Positions 59,216 to 64,000 of a stretch of 64,000 bases of DNA are shown here, piece by piece (the first letter of the stretch is position 1; each line of letters starts with the position of its first letter). Location of the stretch: the NCBI RefSeq assembly GCF_004124315.2, contig NZ_CP096889.1, positions 2,649,001 through 2,713,000 of the forward strand, in the 5' to 3' direction. The notes beneath the pieces are model-generated. The model was not told the origin of the DNA. It was given only the letters and a program-made list of their open reading frames with translations, and did no database searches. Position numbers and translations under genes: made by a program. The DNA is from Bacillus cabrialesii. GTDB lineage: Bacteria > Bacillota > Bacilli > Bacillales > Bacillaceae.

Positions 59216-61852
59216 TTATAAAACGGATTTCACCCAATCTTCTACAGAAGCCAAAGCTTCATCTAATTTTTCCGGCTGTTTGCCGCCTGCCTGAGCCATG
59301 TCCGGACGGCCTCCGCCGCCTCCGCCGCATACTTCCGCAGCTTGTTTAACCAGCTTGCCGGCATGCAGGCCTTTCTCAATGAGATCCTTTGTTACTCCGG
59401 CAGAGATATTGACTTTATCGTTTTGAACCGCACCAAGTACGATCACCGCAGAGCCAAGCTTTGCTTTAAGTTCATCCACCATTGTGCGGAGATGGTTCAT
59501 GTCTTTCGCATTTACTTTTTCCGCAAGCACACTCACACCGTCAATTTCTTTTACTTTTGACAGGATCGCTCCTGCTTCCACGTTGCCGAGTTTCGCAAGA
59601 AGAGATTCATTCTCTCTTTGTGCTTCCTTCAGTTCAGCCTGCAGAGCCGCAACTCGTTTCGGCACTTCTTTGATATTTGTTTTCAGCTCGTCAGCAGCCT
59701 GCTTCAATACTGAAATCTGGCTGTTCATTTCAACGTAAGCGCCTTGCCCTGTTACAGCTTCAATCCGTCTTGTCCCCGCTCCGATTCCAGATTCAGAAAC
59801 GATTTTAAACAGGCCGATCTCAGCTGTGTTTCTGACATGGCAGCCGCCGCACAGCTCTAAACTGTAATCCCCGACTTGAACGACCCGGACAATATCGCCG
59901 TATTTTTCGCCAAACAGAGCCATAGCGCCCATTTCTTTTGCTTCGGCGATCGGCTTCAAATCAATGCTGACCGGGATGCTCGCCCAAATCTTTTCGTTTA
60001 CGATTCTTTCAATTTGTTCAAGCTCTTCTTTTGTCACTTGGCCAAAGTGCGAGAAGTCAAAACGAAGACGGTTTTCAGTCACAAGAGATCCTGCCTGATT
60101 GACATGTGTTCCAAGAACGTCTTTTAGCGCCTGGTGCAATAAATGCGTTGCCGTGTGGTTTTTAATAACGCCGCTTCTCATATGCTCTTCAACTTCAGCA
60201 GTTACATGCAAGCCTTTTTGAACAGTGCCGCTCTCCACAACACCTTCATGGACATGCTGGCCGTTCGGCGCTTTTTGCACATCTTTAATTCTTACCACTG
60301 CCTGTTCGCTGCGGAGATAGCCTGTGTCGCCGATTTGGCCGCCGCTTTCTGCATAGAACGGTGTTTCATCAAGAATGATTTGAACCGTTTCCCCCTCATG
60401 AGCCTCTTCGATTAATTGGCCGTCCTGAAGAAGCACAATGACTTTGGCATCAGCCTTGGTTTGAGAGTAGCCGACAAATGTGCTTTCATCGGTCACGTCG
60501 CGCAATGCGCCGCCCTGCACCTGCATGCTGCCGACATCCTGGCGTGCGTTTCTTGCCCGTTCACGCTGCTGGTTCATTTCTTCTTCAAAGCCTTTATGGT
60601 CAACCGTCATGTTCTCGTCTTCCGCGTATTCTTCAGTCAGCTCAACCGGGAATCCATACGTATCGTACAGCTTAAACACGTCAGCACCTGAAATCACGCT
60701 GCTGCCCTTGTCTTTTTCTTTTTTAATCATTTCTGACAGGATAGCAAGGCCTTCATTAAGTGTTTCGTGGAAGCGCTCTTCCTCGGTTTTAATCACTTTT
60801 GCGATGAAATCCGCTTTTTCTTTCACTTCAGGATAGAAATCAGCCATGATTTCAGCGACAACCGGCACTAAATCGTACATGAACGGATGGTGGATGTTAA
60901 TCGTTTTGGCATAACGCACGGCCCGACGCAATAAGCGTCTTAATACATAGCCGCGGCCTTCGTTTGACGGAAGCGCTCCGTCACTGACAGCAAAGGCAAC
61001 CGTTCTAATATGGTCGGCAATCACTTTAAACGCCGTGTCTTTCACATTGTCTTTGCCGTATGTTTCACCAGAAATAGATTCTGTAGCTTTGATAATTGGC
61101 ACAAACAAATCGGTATCAAAGTTTGTCGGAACATTTTGGATGACAGATACCATTCTCTCAAGTCCCATGCCCGTATCAATGTTTTTCTTCGGAAGCGGCG
61201 TGTATGTGCCGTCAGGATTATGGTTGAACTCAGAGAACACAAGGTTCCATACTTCCAGGTAACGGTCGTTTTCTCCGCCTGGGTAAAGCTCCGGATCTTC
61301 TGGATCATTACCGTATGCTTCTCCGCGGTCGTAGAAAATCTCCGTATTCGGACCACTCGGGCCCTCGCCGATGTCCCAGAAGTTTCCTTCCAGACGGATA
61401 ATTCTTTCTTCAGGAACACCGATTTTTTTCGCCCAGAATTCATACGCTTCCTCATCTTCAGGGTGAACCGTAACAGAAAGAAGCTCTTTGTCGAAGCCGA
61501 TCCACTTGTCACTCGTTAAAAATTCCCAAGCCCATGTAATGGCTTCTTCTTTGAAATAATCTCCAATGGAAAAGTTTCCGAGCATTTCAAAGAATGTATG
61601 ATGGCGCGCAGTTTTACCTACATTTTCTATATCGTTTGTTCTGATCGCTTTTTGAGCATTTACGATTCTTGGATTTTCCGGAACGACACGGCCGTCAAAA
61701 TATTTTTTCAGCGTCGCAACACCGCTGTTGATCCAAAGCAATGAAGGATCCTCATGAGGCACTAATGACGCGCTTGGCTCTACCGCGTGTCCTTTTTCTT
61801 TAAAGAAATCCAAAAACATTTGACGCACTTCCGCAGAAGTTAAGTGTTTCAT
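59216..61852 (-). CDS. alaS: Alanyl-tRNA synthetase AlaS
   Basis: The 878-residue enzyme has the class II core (LTSAEVRQMFLDFFKEKGH, RVVPENPRIVNAQKAIRTND, GMGLERMVSVIQ), the editing domain with zinc ligands in HTATHLLH and CGGCH, and the C-terminal domain ending with a GGGGGGRPDMAQAGG loop. It charges tRNA-Ala and edits misacylated Ser/Gly. It is preceded by a T-box leader. Confidence 0.95.
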   Translation of the reverse strand: MKHLTSAEVRQMFLDFFKEKGHAVEPSASLVPHEDPSLLWINSGVATLKKYFDGRVVPENPRIVNAQKAIRTNDIENVGKTARHHTFFEMLGNFSIGDYFKEEAITWAWEFLTSDKWIGFDKELLSVTVHPEDEEAYEFWAKKIGVPEERIIRLEGNFWDIGEGPSGPNTEIFYDRGEAYGNDPEDPELYPGGENDRYLEVWNLVFSEFNHNPDGTYTPLPKKNIDTGMGLERMVSVIQNVPTNFDTDLFVPIIKATESISGETYGKDNVKDTAFKVIADHIRTVAFAVSDGALPSNEGRGYVLRRLLRRAVRYAKTINIHHPFMYDLVPVVAEIMADFYPEVKEKADFIAKVIKTEEERFHETLNEGLAILSEMIKKEKDKGSSVISGADVFKLYDTYGFPVELTEEYAEDENMTVDHKGFEEEMNQQRERARNARQDVGSMQVQGGALRDVTDESTFVGYSQTKADAKVIVLLQDGQLIEEAHEGETVQIILDETPFYAESGGQIGDTGYLRSEQAVVRIKDVQKAPNGQHVHEGVVESGTVQKGLHVTAEVEEHMRSGVIKNHTATHLLHQALKDVLGTHVNQAGSLVTENRLRFDFSHFGQVTKEELEQIERIVNEKIWASIPVSIDLKPIAEAKEMGAMALFGEKYGDIVRVVQVGDYSLELCGGCHVRNTAEIGLFKIVSESGIGAGTRRIEAVTGQGAYVEMNSQISVLKQAADELKTNIKEVPKRVAALQAELKEAQRENESLLAKLGNVEAGAILSKVKEIDGVSVLAEKVNAKDMNHLRTMVDELKAKLGSAVIVLGAVQNDKVNISAGVTKDLIEKGLHAGKLVKQAAEVCGGGGGGRPDMAQAGGKQPEKLDEALASVEDWVKSVL

Positions 61853-61899
61853 TGTATTTCCTCCTCTATAAAAATCGAAATTCTCTTCAGTGACAGCAA

Positions 61900-62165
61900 A
61901 AAAGCCCTCCCCCTATGCAAACCACACGTTTACACAGGGACGAGAGCTGTCTCGCGGTACCACCCTGATTACGGGCATTATCATTCGCCCGTCACCTTTT
62001 ACCCTGTAACGCAGGATGTGCGGCAGTGATTAACTGCACTCAGGATTAGCTTCCTCCGATCTTCTGATAAAGTTCCTTTCAGCTTACGGAACTTCTCTCT
62101 TTAACAGGGCTTCGGCGTACTCAGATCCGTCACTCGAGATTCGTATGTATTCTACGAGAAATTAT
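61900..62165 (-). promoter_or_regulatory. T-box riboswitch of alaS
   Basis: The minus strand carries the T-box AGGGTGGTACCGCG (61953-61966) and, downstream, a terminator whose stem ends CTTTTTT at about 61900. In stem I, GGAT pairs with ATCC, and an AGTA/GAA loop-E pair frames GCT at 62048-62050, a fitting alanine specifier. Uncharged tRNA-Ala should promote readthrough into alaS. Confidence 0.92.
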
Positions 62166-62185
62166 AGACAAGCTGCACGCCAATG

Positions 62186-63247
62186 TCAATGCTCCGTCCT
62201 CATCCGCAAAAAATGGATCATCATCACTTTTAAAACAGCCGCCGCAGGAACAGCCAGAATCATTCCGACGATTCCCGCAAGCTCTCCCCCGGCAAGGAGT
62301 GCAAGCATGATGACGACCGGATGCATTTTAAGGCTTCTGCCGACAATGAGCGGACTGAGGATATTCCCTTCCATAAACTGCAAAACAAACACTGTAATCA
62401 CGACAACAAGGATCGCTTTTACTGAGATCGTCATGGCAATTAACAGCGCAGGAACAGCTCCTATAAAAGGACCAAAATACGGTATGACATTCGTTATACC
62501 AGAAATAAGCCCTAAAATCAGCGGATATGGAAGCCCGAATATCCAGAACGTAATGCCTGCTATCACACCGAGAATCAAGCAGACCAGAAGCTGGCCGCGG
62601 ATGTAATCGCCAAGGGAATCATCCACATCCCGCAAAAAGGCGCTGCCCCGCTGTCTCCATGACTTCGGAGTCAAGTACCATACCGTCTTTTTCATCAACT
62701 CAATATCCTTTACCATATAAAACACGAGAAAAGGGATGGTTGCCGCAATTAAGAAATAATCAAGCACGTTGCGGATACCGCTAATTGCTCCCTCGATCGT
62801 CCCCGCGAAAAACGCCTCCGTCTGGCGGATCATTTTATCTATACGGTGATGCATGCCGTCAGGCCAGTCATCTGTATGGTTGTGCACATGAAGAAGGAGT
62901 CCGTTATACGTTTCGGCAAACATTGGTATATTTTCAGACAAATCCGTCAGCTGCACAATTAAAACAGGCACCCCTTTATACAGCGCCCAGCCAATTCCGC
63001 CAAAGAAAAGCACATAAATCACCAAGATGCTTAAAGTCCTAGGCAATCCTTTGCGGTGCAGCCACTCTGTGACCGGAATCAATAAATAAGAAATAAAAAT
63101 GGATATGATCAAGGGAATAAAGATCGTTTTTAAAACGAGCCAAAAAGGCGACCATAACATATCAAGCATAAAAAAGACGTAAACTGTCAACAGGACCAGC
63201 AAACAAATGGCCACCCACAACAAAAGCTGCACCGGTTTTTGAAGCAT
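62186..63247 (-). CDS. yrrI: AI-2E/PerM-family membrane protein YrrI
   Basis: The 353-residue membrane protein has about eight hydrophobic segments and the family motifs TIPFLVFYMVKDIELMKKTV and GLISGITNVIPYFGPFIGAV, with FMEGNILSPLIVGRS. The family includes sodium-proton antiporters and autoinducer exporters; the role of YrrI is unknown. GAAGAGGTGAG precedes the ATG. Confidence 0.87.
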   Translation of the reverse strand: MLQKPVQLLLWVAICLLVLLTVYVFFMLDMLWSPFWLVLKTIFIPLIISIFISYLLIPVTEWLHRKGLPRTLSILVIYVLFFGGIGWALYKGVPVLIVQLTDLSENIPMFAETYNGLLLHVHNHTDDWPDGMHHRIDKMIRQTEAFFAGTIEGAISGIRNVLDYFLIAATIPFLVFYMVKDIELMKKTVWYLTPKSWRQRGSAFLRDVDDSLGDYIRGQLLVCLILGVIAGITFWIFGLPYPLILGLISGITNVIPYFGPFIGAVPALLIAMTISVKAILVVVITVFVLQFMEGNILSPLIVGRSLKMHPVVIMLALLAGGELAGIVGMILAVPAAAVLKVMMIHFLRMRTEH

Positions 63248-63307
63248 CTGCTCTCACCTCTTCTATATCTTTTGAGGAATGGTGCGAATTATTCTCTCTC
63301 CACATAA

Positions 63308-63342
63308 CAAAAAGGATACTCTTCGAAGAGTATCCTTTTTCG
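63308..63342 (-). terminator. Terminator after yrzQ
   Basis: AAAAAGGATACTCTT and AAGAGTATCCTTTTT form an almost loopless palindrome directly past the yrzQ stop codon. Confidence 0.8.
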
Positions 63343-63344
63343 CA

Positions 63345-63476
63345 TTAAAACATTTTTGTTATTCGTCTTCTCATCCGCTTCATGCTGCGATTATTCAGCA
63401 TGTCGGATTGAGTCGCCATTCGGTACACGAGAGCTCCGGCTCCCAATGCCAAAAGAGAAGTCATCGTCCGATTCAT
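63345..63476 (-). CDS. yrzQ: DUF3918-like small protein YrzQ
   Basis: The 43-residue protein starts MNRTMTSLLALGAGALVYRM and ends with a basic tail RSMKRMRRRITKMF. It matches the DUF3918/YrzQ type, a short hydrophobic helix with cationic end. AAGGGAGATG stands before the ATG. It lies between yrzR and yrrI. Confidence 0.75.
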   Translation of the reverse strand: MNRTMTSLLALGAGALVYRMATQSDMLNNRSMKRMRRRITKMF

Positions 63477-63497
63477 CCTGCGCATCTCCCTTCATGA

Positions 63498-63689
63498 TTA
63501 AAAATTGATGCTGCGTTCATCCTCAGAAAACAAATCATCCAAGCTGCTTAACGTTCCGTCTTCTTCCACCTGATGAGTTGCAATCTTCCCTTTCGCCACT
63601 GTCAGCTCAATAAAACAGCCCCAGCAATAATATTGGTTCACGCCGATTTTCCCGATATCCTTACTTTTGCAGTTCGGGCATATAAGCAT
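63498..63689 (-). CDS. yrzR: Zinc-ribbon-like small protein YrzR
   Basis: The 63-residue protein has CPNCKSKDIGKIGVNQYYC and WGC, a two-knuckle zinc ribbon with four cysteines, then an acidic tail. Its role is unknown. It lies 11 bases from yrrD and 21 from yrzQ, so it is probably cotranscribed with both. Confidence 0.8.
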   Translation of the reverse strand: MLICPNCKSKDIGKIGVNQYYCWGCFIELTVAKGKIATHQVEEDGTLSSLDDLFSEDERSINF

Positions 63690-63700
63690 ATCTCACACCT

Positions 63701-64000
63701 CTATCCGTTCAAAACGATCTCGTCTTTCCGCACCTCGACAAGCGAATCCGCTTTTTGGATCTGGCGCTTGCTTCCCGCCAGGTCAGAAAAGAAACCGTCC
63801 GAGAGTTCATATGCTACGATTATGCCCCTGTCCAAACAAAAGTATACATCTTCCAGCATCCCCAATATATCCCCCTCATGCGATTTCACAAGCTTCATTC
63901 TCATTTGCTCGTATGTGAAGCACGATTTCGGAAGAGGCAAAAGCTGGTCTGAACTGACCGAGGCCAATATGCGGTCATCAAGAATGCAAGAGATATCACA
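63701..64000 (-). CDS. yrrD: PRC-barrel protein YrrD (partial, C-terminal part)
   Basis: The open frame runs off the window edge; 99 codons are visible, starting DISCILDDRILASVSSDQLL. The visible part shows the second PRC-barrel half (VKSHEGDILGMLEDVYFCLD, VAYELSDGFFSDL). PRC-barrel proteins bind RNA or other proteins; YrrD has no established role. The start lies outside. Confidence 0.8.
   Translation of the reverse strand, partial: CDISCILDDRILASVSSDQLLPLPKSCFTYEQMRMKLVKSHEGDILGMLEDVYFCLDRGIIVAYELSDGFFSDLAGSKRQIQKADSLVEVRKDEIVLNG

Noticed and set aside
61010..61519. Plus-strand frame within alaS
   Set aside because: It is antisense to the conserved aminoacylation core and has no ribosome site.
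1..64000. CRISPR array, tRNA/rRNA genes, insertion sequences or prophage
   Set aside because: I saw no regularly spaced repeats, no tRNA or rRNA-like segment, no transposase and no phage structural gene. The T-box of alaS contains tRNA-binding motifs but is not a tRNA.

Overview
The window looks like a chromosomal segment from a member of the Bacillus subtilis group. The recognised genes are ones I recall from B. subtilis, in blocks that follow that species' order: aadK; yrpE-sigZ-yrpG; csn-yraL-yraK; yraG-yraF-adhB-yraE-yraD; adhR-yraC-adhA-yraA; sacC-levGFED-levR; aapA-yrhP-yrhO-yrhK-cypB-bscR-yrhH-yrzI-yrhG-yrhF-yrhE-yrhD; yrhC-mccB-mccA-mtnN-yrrT; yrzA-yrrS-pbpI-greA-udk-yrrO-yrrN-yrrM-mltG-yrzB-yrrK-yrzL-alaS-yrrI-yrzQ-yrzR-yrrD. 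As I recall the 168 proteins, CypB and others differ at scattered positions, and several accessory loci are rearranged. A relative or another subspecies is therefore more likely than the laboratory strain; this is inference from memory, not a search.

Positions 1-10000 are accessory. They hold an EamA exporter divergent from a frameshifted AraC-type regulator, a DinB-family protein, an orphan BltD-like acetyltransferase, the AadK aminoglycoside adenylyltransferase, a MerR regulator beside a flavin-reductase-like gene with a textbook 19-bp-spacer promoter, a ZinT-like zinc lipoprotein under a Zur box, SigZ and an aldo/keto reductase. Positions 10000-19500 hold secreted chitosanase, the CotF-like spore proteins around adhB, an HPr-like protein lacking the catalytic histidine, a decayed MerR gene, and the AdhR aldehyde-stress regulon with three operator dyads, a broken yraC and a 208-bp tandem duplication. 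Positions 19490-27300 are the levanase operon: fructose PTS LevDEFG, levanase SacC, a sigma-54 promoter, a cre site, and the activator LevR.

Positions 27300-46000 hold amino-acid transport, the fatty-acid hydroxylase CypB with its repressor BscR, an ECF-dependent methyltransferase, the small-protein yrzI operon, and a formate module (transporter YrhG, YrhF, molybdenum formate dehydrogenase YrhE, YrhD). Both the yrhG and yrhE leaders carry terminator-like hairpins just before the gene. A czcD-czcO zinc/cobalt efflux pair sits between yrhD and yrhC, which I do not recall as its place in strain 168.

Positions 45700-64000 are conserved core genome. They carry methionine-to-cysteine conversion (yrrT-mtnN-mccA-mccB-yrhC, CymR-type site), a penicillin-binding protein, GreA, uridine kinase, the tRNA wobble-uridine modification genes yrrO/yrrN/yrrM, MltG, YrrK, alaS with a T-box leader, and small proteins. 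The strongest candidates for something undescribed are the His-less HPr paralogue near the levanase PTS, the paired formate-gene leaders, and the MerR/flavin-reductase unit.
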